Notes under the pieces: model-generated
Databases searched by the model: none
What the model saw: the letters and a program-made list of their open reading frames with translations, nothing else
Told to the model about the DNA's origin: nothing
Program-made: the position numbers and the translations under genes
Source: Vanessa cardui
Taxonomy: Eukaryota; Arthropoda; Insecta; Lepidoptera; Nymphalidae
Direction: 5' to 3'
DNA: 64,000 nucleotides
Assembly: GCF_905220365.1 (NCBI RefSeq)
Contig: NC_061137.1
Span: 10,930,001 to 10,994,000, forward strand
Shown here: positions 38,801 to 51,500 of the stretch, piece after piece
How the letters are laid out: each line of letters opens with the position of its first letter
Position numbering within the stretch: position 1 is the stretch's first letter

Positions 38801-39088
38801 TCGTCACATTAAGATCTATTTTCGTGTGCTCAGTATGAGCGATAATCTGCTTTACCGATCGAGAATGACATATTGCTTCGTATTGATTTGATGTTTAGAT
38901 TCAAAAGGTACTAAGAGTTTAAGACTTGATAAAGAAATGAATTTGAAACTAACGAAGGTTTTCTTACTCTGGCTGTACATATGAATACTGACCATAAGTG
39001 TGATACTCCCGACAAAAGCGCCTGTGCTAAGAGGGTATCGACACAGGAATTTCTTCGGAATGAGAGCCTCAAACATTTTTATGTTCAT
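35849..39088 (-). CDS. Gene B: paralogous four-helix membrane protein, 4 exons
   Basis: Exons 39088-38993, 38009-37836, 36636-36483 and 35949-35849 give 525 bases, 174 residues plus TAA. Phases are 0, 0, 1 and exon 3 is 154 bases, both as in gene A. Visible: N-terminus with basic KKFLCR, L-S-T-G into helix 1 (about 23-50), a short loop with three cysteines (NCANCTAYVW), helix 2 (about 65-88), helix 3 (about 96-114, SWVVITSMWLTQTFFLLI), helix 4 (about 122-150) and a basic/Thr-rich tail. Two donors are off consensus (GTCAGT after exon 1, GTCTCA after exon 2), yet homology of the borders with gene A supports them. An in-frame ATG four codons in (39076) is an alternative start. Probably an insect tetraspan of the same family as gene A; partner and function are unknown. 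Confidence 0.78.
36136..36350 (+). mobile_element. SINE S1, degenerate forward copy, gene B intron 3
   Basis: GGTTCAATCCCATGCAAGCA B-box region and a diverged 3' half. Confidence 0.6.
36688..36938 (+). mobile_element. SINE S1, forward copy, gene B intron 2
   Basis: Lacks the anticodon/B-box segment but keeps the body and TTGCAGGCTGCTGTTGTT end. It lies 50 bases from the gene B exon 3 acceptor. Confidence 0.7.
37482..37688 (-). mobile_element. SINE S2 in gene B intron 2
   Basis: Reverse copy (AACATCACATACGTTACTC to GACCAAGGAGATC), same strand as gene B; lies in the intron after exon 2. Confidence 0.8.
38779..38977. mobile_element. MITE M1, copy 2, beside gene B exon 1
   Basis: Same family as 21226-21414, TA-flanked. 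Its right end is 15 bases from the last base of gene B exon 1. Confidence 0.85.
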
Positions 39089-40149
39089 TAAATAACTGTA
39101 GAAAATATAATAAAATCAAGTTTAAAATTTATTTGACGTTGCAACCAACTGGATAATAACGGACCATTGTTTTTATTTATAGAAAATATTTTCGTATAAA
39201 TAGGAATGTATTTACAACAATATTTACCTATATTTATTTTGTTTTATACAGCACTGAAAACAGAAAGTATTTTAAATTGTTTTTAATTTATTATTATTAT
39301 CTATCTCTCTCTGACATGCCATAAAATGTATTAAGAATAGTCTTTGCAATTCCTCGAAACAAATAACAAGGTCGCTTCAATATTAACACCATTCGAATAC
39401 AAAACTAATTCCAGAATAAATACTAGTAATTACTTTAATTAATAAATCGTTTTTTTTTAATCCATAGAACTTGATTCCAATTCACGCAACAGAGTTTGAA
39501 TTTAGTGATGGAGAGATCGATGGTAATATTATCGATAAATTCTCTTTATTTCTGTCTGAAGGTAATGATTACAATTATCTTGATTCGAATTTGTAAATTG
39601 ACTTATTATTATATTTAAATAATTATTTGTAGATCAAATTATCCTGAATAAACAAACGTACTGTTATTAAGGCAGGGCAGATGTTTAATGAAAATAAATG
39701 TTAATTATGTTATTTTACATTGATAACGTATGCCACTGTTAAGTTAAATTAATATGATAACATTGAATTATTTAAATTTAACATACACATCATAGTATTG
39801 TTATAAGATATTAAAACAACCGTTCCTTAATCTCAATATCGAACTCGTTATCGCGTATTTATTTTATATAAAATAATTATCATATTATGTGAATCAACCA
39901 ACCCAACATATAGATATTTACTTTATATAATTACACATAGTTGTTAAACTGACAAATCAGATACTATAATATGATTTAGTTGTCATTTCTGTTCACATTT
40001 CAATGTCAAAAAGTTTTAAGGAACGCTTGTGTGCGAAAGGTACTATAAAATTAGTGAATTTATGATCGATAGCACACCTTGGGTATAAAACGATCGCCTC
40101 CTGGTTATTTCAATTATTATTCAATATATATGTATTTAATTAATCTGTA
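39089..40149. other. Upstream flank of gene B, nothing recognised
   Basis: AT-rich; should contain the gene B promoter, but no clear element is visible. Confidence 0.5.
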
Positions 40150-40265
40150 AAAAAACCGCTGAGTTTCTTTCGCTGGTTCTTCTCAGGTGTTTCTTTTTCC
40201 GAAACTATTCAATTTGATCATCAATTAGTAAGTGTAATGTTTCTAGATGTATTGAATTAAGGAAT
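40150..40265 (+). mobile_element. Degenerate LINE 3' UTR
   Basis: GCTGAGTTTCTTTCGCTGG and TTCTTCTCAGGTGTTTC match the LINE 3' UTR, with a diverged end. Confidence 0.5.
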
Positions 40266-40277
40266 TTGAATTTGAAT

Positions 40278-40580
40278 GAGGGCAGAAATGGCCCAGTGGT
40301 TAGAACGCATACATCTTATCCCGTAACTGCAGGTTCCCAGGCAGGCCCGAGAATATTCATGTGTTAATTTGTGTTTATAATTCATGTCGCGTACGGCGGT
40401 GCATATGTTTAATTTCAAAGAAATTCTGCAACATGTGAATCCACCATCCCGCATTGGAGAAGCATGGTAGAATATACTCCAAACCTTCGCCTCAAAGGGC
40501 GAGGAGAAAAGCCTAAAGCAAAGATCCAAACCCCTCAGATCAGATGAGTCGGAAACATACAGTCTGTTGTTGTGAGTGTT
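40278..40580 (+). mobile_element. SINE S1, forward copy
   Basis: Head GAAATGGCCCAGTGGTTAG through CAGTCTGTTGTTGTG, with an extra ~40 base insert before the tail. Confidence 0.75.
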
Positions 40581-40614
40581 GTGAATGACAATCACTCTAT
40601 AGACTCCAGGAGGA

Positions 40615-40695
40615 AAGTTAAACTAATAACACCTAGTTTCCGACTCCGTAAAGTTAATACATCCTTCCTGGGGCACGTATTCGTTTCTATAATAA
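40615..40695 (+). mobile_element. LINE reverse transcriptase C-terminal fragment
   Basis: Matches 63545-63620: AACACCTAGTTTCCGACTCC and TCCTTCCTGGGGCA. Confidence 0.6.
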
Positions 40696-43015
40696 GATTT
40701 ATCAGTTATTTTAAAAGTTAGTAAAAAAGAAGCGTCAAGAATACGTTTTGGAGATTGAAAAGTAAACAGTAAATACAAATTTGATTATAAAGGGGAAAAA
40801 GTCTGAACTGGATTCAGTTATTTTGTAAATGTAAAAAGTTATTCATAAAATCCATCTGATAAAAATATTTCTATATTTATTAAAGCTTCCTAAAGCGTAA
40901 ATTCATTAGAAATACACTTTAGAACTTTAAATAGAGCACCGCGAATACGTCACCCTGAAATAATTTATGCTAAAATGTTTTTTTTTTGGTTAGCCGGAAT
41001 TTGTTCCTTTTCATGTGGTACCCAGAAATTGTTGATTGTATATGATAAGGTTTGTAAGTAGTTCTAGTAAAGACTACCTTAATGGAAAAAAAATATATTA
41101 CTAATCTGTAATGCATTAATATCAGTGATCACAACAGGGCTTTAACATTCCCTATTAAATTTTCTAAAAACAAATAATGTTATGGATACGTCTTGCCTCG
41201 TGAATTCATTTACTACTACATTATAATTGTTTACGATATTCAATTTTGGCGTAATATAGCTGATATCAATACGATCTTCGTCTCGTAGAAAAAAAGAAAA
41301 CAAAATATGTTTATTAAAATAGGTGTTTTGATTTATTTTACAAACTATAATTACCGCCGGTACCATTATAAAATTCTACTAAAGAATTAAGTTAGGAATG
41401 TTATAAGAACTAGTGTGTCTCGTACGAAACTTCGCGTTTATTCAAAAGATTTTCTACGAATTTCGAAACTTGCCTTGATTTCATTTCGTTTTTCACAAGC
41501 TGCACTCACTCATCTACAATTGATGCTAAAATTAAGAAATATTTTTTGTGGCACTATTATTATATTCTGCACATCTAAGGCTGGAGCTCATCCAAATGAG
41601 ACCACAATACATTTCTTTTGTGCAGCTATCGTCTAATAATCACTGAGACAAAAATAGGATTACGCTATTAATATATATAACGACTACGTGATAATTCACC
41701 TTGGGGACGAAAGGATTACCACCTGATATTTAAAACAAAAAAATTATTGTCATTAATTTTATTGTAACATATAACATCACTAAATATTGATTCATCTTTT
41801 ACCAGTTCTTCACAGAGATCAGTTATTGTTTATTAAGCCGATGCTAAATTTTAAACAATCAAGAAGCAAGCGTAATTATTTTGTATTAAACAAATATTTT
41901 ATTTTGATTTATCATTAGACGTATTAAAAATACTCCGACAAGCTATCCGAGGTTTTTTTAAATAATGAAATTGAATATCCTGCATATATAAATAGATTGA
42001 TTGTAAATATATTGAAATGTTTTTTTTTTAATCATTGCGCGTTTTAATGGTTTGGATCAAACATTATCAATATATTTCAATGTATGGAAGGCTGCTTCGC
42101 TGCAACGCGTGGCCGAGTCTGCTGGTATGTTATAAATATGGTTGTACAACATAAAGTAAGGCTGGTGAGGATGTGTGACTTTAGTAGTGATGGTTTGGAA
42201 ATGCATCGTAATGTTTTCATTTGTTTCTTTTTTTGTAAATTCTGATGGTGGTCCAAATATTTTTGTTTTTTTTTTTCAAAGGCAATATATCCAAGCGTCA
42301 TATATAAATACTAATATAATAAGTGCGAATAACTCAGCCTGCCTGTCTCTCTGTTGCTGTTTCAAGGTCAAACCACTAAACCAATTTTCATCAAATTTGC
42401 TTTAGTGACATGCGTAGAACCTGACGACCAACTATTACATAAATATAAATTCAGTTATCCAAAAAAGCCTTTAAAGTCAAATAAATTAGATTTGTTAGTC
42501 ACGTTATACAAAACCTAAAATAAAGTACGAAGCAATTATAGAATGAAAAATTTGAAGCAGACAGATTTAAAGGTTCCGACAACAGCCTAGACATATTTAA
42601 AGGTCAAGTGTAGGTAGCGATTTATAAGCTCTTAAAATAGTCGCAAGTGTCAAAGGTAAAACGTTTCTAATTAATCTGTAATAAATATCTGTATACACAC
42701 ATATACAAAATCGCACACAAGCAAACTTCTATGTGATGCTTATATTTTCTATCATTGCTGTATTTATACTCATTACAACCGTTTTAAAAGTAAAGTAAGT
42801 ATTTTTACTTATTATAGGCTGTTAATTTGAGTCAAAATTGACACCTGGTAACCGGGTTCATTATAAACTAGTTGTTGCCCGAGACTTCCTATGTCCTTCC
42901 TTTGAGATCAAGTTTGCTTCACAACAATTTTCATCAAATTCGGTTCATTGGTTTGATAGTTATAAAGTGTCAGACAGACAAAGTTACTTTCGTATTTATA
43001 ATATTAGTGTAGAAG

Positions 43016-45122
43016 TTTATATCATAAAGGCAGTCCACTATCATAAAATACGTATACGTAAGAGTAAGAATCTAAATTTTTTTAATACGTTATGCCGATT
43101 ATAGAAAAGGTATTAATAAGACAGATAATAATTTCAAGGTTTTATTTAAATATTTTCTATTCAAGGTATTATATAATATACTATAGGCTTAAGCAATACT
43201 GAACAAAACAATAAAATTTACATAATATGACAAACTTCTATATACCTATAGAATGTAATTGAATAAATTATTTAAAAAAAAATCCATCTCATTACGGTAA
43301 CAGATTGCATCGAAGTAAAATTAATATTTACATAATTATTCAACTATCATAAATCGTCACATAAATTAAAACATTATTCAATTACTAAAATAAACTACAT
43401 ATATATATTAATCACGAAATCAGATCGAAATATAAGAAACATGTAAAATTACAAAATGTAAATTTCTCGAAAATTCCAAATATGGCATAAGTTTATACTA
43501 TACATTATAAACGTTCAAAATTTACGCCGTACATTTAGGCATAGATTATCAATTCCTATTCTACGGTTCGTCTGTATGCGAGTTTTTACAATTCCAAAAT
43601 GTCATATTCAAAACCATTTACAACACATTGCGTACGACGAACAACCAAGAGTTTATTTACTTACGTCCTTTTAATTATTTTATCGTCCATTTTTTCTTAT
43701 AAATATGTGCAAGATCTAAACTATTAGCGTGTTAATCTGCAATGTGTTGTACGATAACCACTGACCCACAAAGGCACGCCACAGACTAAAAATATACGTA
43801 TAACAAATCACCTTTTTCGGCTTTTCGTTGACCAAAACTTTAGTAAATTTTCTCCCTGCTTCGAGAACATGCCAAGTGAGTGGCATATGTCCAGAAAGGG
43901 ACTGATATGACAGCTGTGGTGCTTACCCAAAATTTGAACCCACAATCTTTCCTCAGATCCATCTCAGCTCATTATGCCAGACATTTTACTGAATGTCTTG
44001 TGCGTATCTACATAAAGTTGCGTGCATCAATGTGGGTTGGCGGTTAAATATAAATAATTTAGCCAAAGAACGCAAAAAGTTAGTACCCTAGTTATTAATA
44101 ACTTCACCCTCCAACACTGTATATGTTGACAAACAGAAATAATAATACCGTTGTCTTATTTGCCATAAATATTAAGATCAAAAACAAATTCAGTGTGAAG
44201 TTTTACACAAAAACATTTAATTTAATTCAGGTCCACACCGCAATACTTGAAAAAGTCGTCAAAATTGTTAGCATAAAGTCTATAGTTTGTCCTCTGTAAC
44301 TCCAAACTATAGACGTTTTTTAAAATCATAATCTTGTATATTTTCAAATGGAACAAATATAAAATTGAAATAAGTTTTGAATATCGAAGATGTACGAAAT
44401 CTGAACTAAATACGTCTAAATTAAGGAATACCATGCAGTCTTACTTCACTCGAATAAATTTATTTAATTTACTATCGAAAACATTTCTTTTTAATCGCGT
44501 TATAATTAAATAAGTCTTCTAAAGTTTCACAGATATTTTTTTTACTCATCGAAATAAGTTCCATAGATACATTTGTTTTAATCAAAACAGCTGATTATAA
44601 TATAATTATATTTTTTTTGGTTACGTCACTAACATTCATAATATTGAATTTCTTTATTATCTATTTTTTTTTGTTTAATAACTTTATAAACGGAGAATTA
44701 TATGCTGATATACAAGCACTTTGTCTAAGCAACAATCTTCATTCAATTATTTAACTTAATGAATAAATAAAATTGATCAAAGATAAAAAAGATCCGTATA
44801 CCATAGAGAATATCATCCATATTGTCTATGGATCTTTTTATAATTCGTCACAGATCACAAAATGGAAACGAAAATAAGGGATAAAGCACGAAATCCCAAC
44901 CCTTGCGTCAAGTCTTCGCGGACTTTAAACGTAATTAGTAATTATTTTTACATTTAATGTGACAAAAAAATATCACAATGTCCTAACTTGTCGTTAGTCT
45001 GTCGACCCATTTGTATATAATATATATCTGCTCCCTAAGATACGTCCCACTGGTTGGGATGTCCTGCCACAAACAAACCAAATATTGGCACAATCAACCT
45101 ACTATTTCTCTAAGTAAACACG
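43016..45122. other. AT-rich intergenic DNA downstream of DAAM
   Basis: Only a degenerate SINE head (43905-43978) and an imperfect AAAAAGATCC hairpin near 44784-44843. Confidence 0.5.
43905..43978 (-). mobile_element. Degenerate SINE S1 head
   Basis: GGTGCTTACCCAAAATTTGA, CCACAATC and CCATCTCAGCTC match the reversed S1 head. Confidence 0.45.
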
Positions 45123-45128
45123 TTTATT
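45123..45128 (-). promoter_or_regulatory. Possible poly(A) signal of DAAM
   Basis: AATAAA on the minus strand, about 132 bases after the DAAM stop codon. Position is plausible, but there is no transcript evidence. Confidence 0.4.
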
Positions 45129-45259
45129 TGTGACTCGATTATTTTTAATCTAATCTACATCCAACACTGGAAATATCACTTAAAACGCTTATATTTAATG
45201 TTCCCGACATTCCAGGAAAAAGATCACTCAGAATTCCATTAAATCAAATCTGGATAAGC

Positions 45260-45574
45260 TCAGTTCTTCTGTCGTTCCCTGGAATCTTCTCTGCAGACTC
45301 CCCGTGGGGGGGAGTCTCTGCCCTTGTAGCCTGACTTAGCGGCCTTTCTCGATCTCTTGATCTTGGCTACGTCGTCCCCGAATACGTCACCGGTTCTCAG
45401 AGCTGATATGAGATCGTCGAATTCTCCTTTCTGGCCGTTGGTCAAGGTGCCGTCTCTGGAGTTGTCACCAGAATGTCCATTGCAATCGGTGGTGCCGTTG
45501 GATTTGCCAAGTGACCTGCCAACTGAGCTTAGGAGACTGGAGCCTTGTTTCCTTTCCATTGTACGTTTCTTGAG
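45260..45574 (-). CDS. DAAM: DAAM exon q (last): DAD autoinhibitory tail and stop
   Basis: 104 codons plus TGA (45262-45260). A Ser/Gly-rich linker precedes the DAD core GEFDDLISALRTGDVF and the basic cluster KIKRSRK, which in the family binds FH3 to hold the formin closed. A possible AATAAA lies about 132 bases past the stop. Confidence 0.96.
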   Translation of the reverse strand, partial: LKKRTMERKQGSSLLSSVGRSLGKSNGTTDCNGHSGDNSRDGTLTNGQKGEFDDLISALRTGDVFGDDVAKIKRSRKAAKSGYKGRDSPPRGVCREDSRERQKN

Positions 45575-48500
45575 CTGTGGAATTTTAGAAACTCTTAGAA
45601 TAAGAAACACTTCTAGTTCAATAGCTTGTAATTCGATATAGAAACATCCAATGATATTATCCACTGAAATTGTTTCAACTATCAGTAATCATAAATTTAC
45701 TCTTGAATTTAAATTTTAAATGAAATATCCTCAGACACTATACTATAGTCTGTTCGCGTTAAGAATGCAGTGAGTTGTCATTATTTATCGGCCCCTTTGA
45801 CCAATCAAATCTTTTCAAATTACAAAGTCAAGTTCACATTGAACAGGTAAAGACATAAGTTCGAACGTGACGGTTGTGGATTTAATTAATTTTTAACTGA
45901 TATTTTTATAATTAATTTTTTTTTTATTATTATTACCACGAATATGAATACCACACCAATTTGTAAAAATAAAAGTGCGAGAAATACTGCGACCACGTCT
46001 TACAAGAAGAAATTGCCATGTGGGATTTAGGTAATGTTATGGAACTCGCTGCAGAAAATTATTTTATTATAAACACTAACGACGACACTAGTAATAGTGA
46101 TTAAAATATTAATGACTTAATTTCGATTTTTTACGTTAATGTGTATTTTTAAAATTCATTACACTTAGCCTTTAAAACAAGTATAATTTGTTGGAATTTT
46201 AACACAAATATACAAACACCTTTACCCTTCTGTTAAAAAGATTTGATTGGTCAGGGGGCGGAGTAAGGACGGTAAACAATGACAACTCACTGAATTCTTA
46301 ACGCGAACAGACTATAATAGTTTTGTATGGTGAGCTGTTAATAAAACAGACGACACTAGACTACTTTTTCAAGCAAAATTTTGAATAGCAAGTCTCTTAC
46401 CTCCTGTTCGTGCCTGGTTCTCCTCTCTTCCTCGTCCCTCCGTCTCCTGGCTGCGTCACACTCGGCCCTGGCCTCTGCCAACTGAGTCAGGAATGAGTCC
46501 AAAGCACCGAACAGCTGCTCTGGAGACGCACTTGGTTCCTCGCCGAAGGCATGAGCACAAGCCTCTAGACGACTCTTCATATCCTGTATTCATAACAATA
46601 ATAATTATAATAAATATCCTATAACGAAGTTTTTGAATCATATATCAAACAATGAATGGTCAATTTTTTTTTTCGTAGAAATGTCATTGGGTTAAAAATA
46701 ACACACAAAATAATTCAGCATTGAGTAACATTGCGTTTTCTTTTAAGTAAGCTTTTATGTTAAAAAAAGTTTATATATGTATAGCGTATAACTTCATCTT
46801 TACCAACCTGGAATAAATCTTCCAACTGCGTGAAGGAGCAGACAGCATGGGCGTGGAACTCCCTCATGACGGGTACGAAGGCGTCGTTCGGTTGTGCCGG
46901 AGCCGGTAAAGACGCGTGGTAGTCCAGTTCCCTGGACACTTCGCGTAGACCGTTGCGCAAGGCGCCGACGTCCTTCTCTAGCTGGTCGATGCAGACTTTG
47001 GCAGCTGCTCTTACGTGGGGTAGGTCTTCTTCGAGCAGAAGAACTTCTTTGAACTGTAATAAATAATAATAATAAATAAATATGAGACAACATCACATAC
47101 ATTACTCGGATCCCAATGTAAGTAGCTGAAGCACTTGTGTTATGGAAATCAGAAGTAACGACGGTACCACAAACACCCAGACCCAAGACAACATAGAAAA
47201 CTAATGGTAATCTACATCGATTCGGCCGGGAATCGAACCCGGGACCTCAGAGTGGCGTACCCATGAAAACCGGTGTACACACCACTCGACCATGGAGGTC
47301 GTCTAATAGTTTGAAAAAACAATATTGGAACTAAAACTAAACGAGTTTCATCTATATTGTACATGAGAAAGAAATTCATTCAACGAATGCTACGCTAGAG
47401 GCATTTGTTTATTTTTATGGTAATTTTATTCCATCTTAAGAAAGAAAAATTAGGCAAAGTATAGTAATTTAAAAATAGTTAAGTAAGTTGGAATTACTGC
47501 ACTGGCGATATAATTCTCTGATACACATTGTGTATGCATAAAAATGACACTAAATTCTTAACTTTTACAACAATTAGTAAAAATATCAAGTTTCTTAGAC
47601 ATACCTGCGTCTCTAACAGCTCAACGAGATAGTGTAGCAGCGTTGTGTTCCTCGAAACGCTGGACTTGGTGTCGGCTAGCTTTCCTAGAGATGACAATCG
47701 GAAGCCCGATGCATTTCCTCGAGCGCCACTAAATGGAAAATATTAATAATATAATATGTTATAATATTAGTAAATTCAAATCGTTTGTAAAAAATACATT
47801 AATAGAAAAAGCATATTCCTCGATACAAGATTTTATAGATGATAAAAAAGCGTGGAGTTAATACCTGTTGACTTCTAAGCAGGATATATTAATTTAAATA
47901 ATTGTTTTGAACTAACATGACTTTGTATTTTTAGATGTTGAAAAAGAGTAACTACTGAGTTTATTGCCGGTTCTTCTCGGTAGAATCTACTTTCCGAACC
48001 GGTGGTAGCTTCACTTAATTGTAAAATGACGATTCAAAAGTGCTTGAAAAGCCTACTTGAATAAAGTTTATTTTGATTTTGATTTTTGATTATACAAAAA
48101 TAAATCTCTAAGTTACTTCAATTAGACCACAAAAATGTATCCGGCTCCGAGGACCAATAGTATCTAACAATTATTTTTGTGCAAAATTACCAAACATTTT
48201 TAGTATATATTTAGTTAGTATATATTGTAAAGTTTTTTAGGTATCCGGGTCCCACTAATCGTAGTCAAAAGTAGCCTCGCTCGAGCTTAGGTCTTCACAA
48301 AATAGGCTATTTGACTGGTTTTTAAAATCCATTTTATATTATTTAGTAGAGGTTAAGAATTCCAGTAAAAGTAGATTTTTTTGTTTCTAGTACATATTTG
48401 CCGAAAAATATCTTATTAAAAAATCCATATTTAAATAACGCGCAAAAACGCTACTTGGACAATATGGCGCTGCAAAGGCGTCGGTGACGTCACTTTGCTT

Positions 48501-51500
48501 TATTTTAATCTGTGGTACATATAGTAGAAAAGCAAGGTTTACAGGAAAGTGACTTCATCATAAGCCCGGCCAATCAGGAGCATTTTGTGTGACGTGATAA
48601 ACGTTTGAAAAAAATGAATTTTTATTCATTGATTTCTGAATAAATTAAGTATTATTTTCAAGTTTCGTTAGTAAATAACCATTTTTAAACTCATAATATG
48701 CACTGATTACAATAATTCACAATTTATTTTTCCCATAGTCAAATAGCCTATTGCCACCTGTCCCCTGTCCTATAGTATAGTACAGGGGACATATGGGAGA
48801 GTGGCGTACCGGTTCATGTAGTTGCCGAGCGCGAGCACGATCTCGAGTTAGGTCTTCACAAAATTGCCACCAGTTTTCCTATGGTATCGCAAAGTGAGTA
48901 TATGTATGAGAGCGCGTCGCACCGGTTCATGTAGTTGCCGGTTTTTTAGGTATCTAGCTAATCGTAGTCAAAAACGGCCTCGCTCGAGCTTCGGTCTTCA
49001 CAAAGTTTCCGCCTGTGTCCCTATGGTATCGCAAAGTGAGTATAGGTATGAGGTAGTGTCGTACCGGTTCATGTAGTTGCCGAGCGCGAGCACGATTAGT
49101 ATATATTGTAAAGTTCTTTAGGTATCCAGCACCAACTAATCGTAGTCAAAAGTAGCCTCGCTCGAGCTTAGGTCTTCACAAAATTGCCCCCTGTGTCCCT
49201 ATAGGTAGTGAGTCCCAAAGTGAGTATATGTATGTGGTCCGCCTGTGTCCCTATGGTATCGCAAAGTGAGTATAGGCATGAGAGAGCGTCCTACCGGTTC
49301 ATGTAGTTGCCGAGCGCGAGCACGATTTCGAGCAGAGCGCGCAAACGGCGCGAGCGCGTCATGTCGCGCGCGGCGCGCAGCACGACGGCGGCGCGGCTGC
49401 TGGCCTCGCCCACCGCGCCCGAGAACTTCTTCTTGAACAGAAGCGTGCGCACGCGCTGCGAGTAGTGCGGGATCCTGCAACGACACGGTGACGTCACACA
49501 CTTGGAGACCGACAGCACCCACATACATACACATCCTCCTGCCCTTATCCCAATTTTATTTGGGGTCGGCACAGCATGTCTTCTCCTTTCATACTTCTCT
49601 GTCAGACGTCATCTCACAAGTAACATTCTTTCTAGCCATATCGTCTTTCACACAATCCATAAACAGCACCGACAGCACCAAATAAATAAATAATAAATAA
49701 ACATGAGACAACATCACATACATTACTCTGATCCCAATGTAAGTAGCTGAAGCACTTGTGTTATGGAAATCAGAAGTAACGATACCACAAACACCCAGAC
49801 CCGAGACAACATAGAAAACTAATGGTAATCTACATCGACTCGGCCGGGAATCGAACCCGGGACCTCAGAGTGGCGTACCCATGAAAACCGGTGTACACAC
49901 CACTCGACCACGGAGGTCGTCAGACCACGGAGGTCGTCAAATCTTTATTAATCCCCAATTAAATATTAATACTTCAAATTGCTGCATTGCGATTTAAATA
50001 GTGTCAACATAGGTACAGTGGATACAGCACGTGAGAGCATGAGGTTGGTGACAACTTATATATTTACTATGAATACTGTGTAAAATGTGCTTGACCAAAG
50101 ACTAAACTATTCGGTACAGATCCATTATATTTAAATACAGCATAATATGATATATGTTTATTTGATTATGAATTTTGTGCCACTCACTTGGAGATTTCGT
50201 AGAGAAACCGGTCCGCACGCGCCATACTGTCTAACTCATCCTGGTGTTCTTCCAGCAGAGCAGCTTCTTCAGCGCTCGGTGTGAATTTCAGCAACTGTTC
50301 GACCATATCAAGTGGTAGCTGTTCACCACTGTCCATGCGCAGAATTGCTCTACCATACAAAAATAAATATATTATATAACAATCTATGGTAAATTAACAT
50401 GGTTATTTTAATTAACACAGTTATCAGTTAGGAAATATTTACCATGTTTTTTTAATTTTTTTCATATATTATAAAATAAAACACAAAGTAAATATCCCGT
50501 AATTAATAACTGTAATAAATCTATGATATTTCCTTTTTAATGATAAAAAATCCCAATCTAGACGTACTAGATTAAACATCGTTACGTTCCTGATAAGGTT
50601 TTGTCATCTAATCGTAATAGAGGACATGAAAATAACCTACTTTTGACATGAGCTGCAAAAAAAAGTACGCGTCAAAAATACAATGTTTGTCCTTGACCTT
50701 TTAGTAGTCACAAGTAAATTAGTTTAACATAAAATAAATTAACAAAAATACATGAAAACACAAGTAATATAAGCTCTCTAGAACTCACCGACAAATCTCC
50801 TCATCGGACATCTTTAACTTCGAAAGCAGGATCGTGCAGTTTTGAGCACGACGGCCGTCGATCACGGATAGGATTTTTGTTCGCGGCTTGGATCCTAGCT
50901 GTCGTAAATCTTCTACGGATCCTTCGTTCTGAAATATAGTAAAAAAATATTTTCTTTAAGTCAAAGTATTAATCTGTTGGTAAAATACTATGGAGGATGG
51001 ATTGAACTAGATTTAATATTATTGGGCTTATATTATAAGTTATATGTAATTAATGTTTATTATTAATATATGTCTGTATTATAATTAAAATATAACTGTA
51101 GATATATTCAGCGTGAATAACAACATAGTAGTATTAGTAATAAAAACAATCAATTACAAAGAAAATAAAGATCATAAAAGGCAATTTTTTGAACAAACGG
51201 CTGAGAACTAAAATATCTTAACTGTCACCAAAATTCTTAGATTAATGCCCAACATACGACATTTTATAAAATGTAATCTTTTATTTTCTACAAACAATTC
51301 CGAGAAGATAACACCTAGAATCGTCTCCTATTAAAGCATTACGATTGTATACCTGGACGCCATTTTTCTGGTAGGCACAGAACATCTTGTCGATGGCGTG
51401 CAAGTCCATTGCGTTGTAAAGCTTCGCGTCGTCGAGCTCCTGCCATATCGTGCCGTGAAGCTTCGCGTCGGGCAACTTGCTCCAGTTGAAGCTCTTCAGC

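Noticed and set aside
44784..44843. Hairpin as a microRNA precursor
   Set aside because: The stem is short (about 15 pairs) and interrupted by a 7-base bulge on one side.
48205..49300. CRISPR-like or coding-repeat array
   Set aside because: Units are long, unequal and derived from a eukaryotic exon-intron border.
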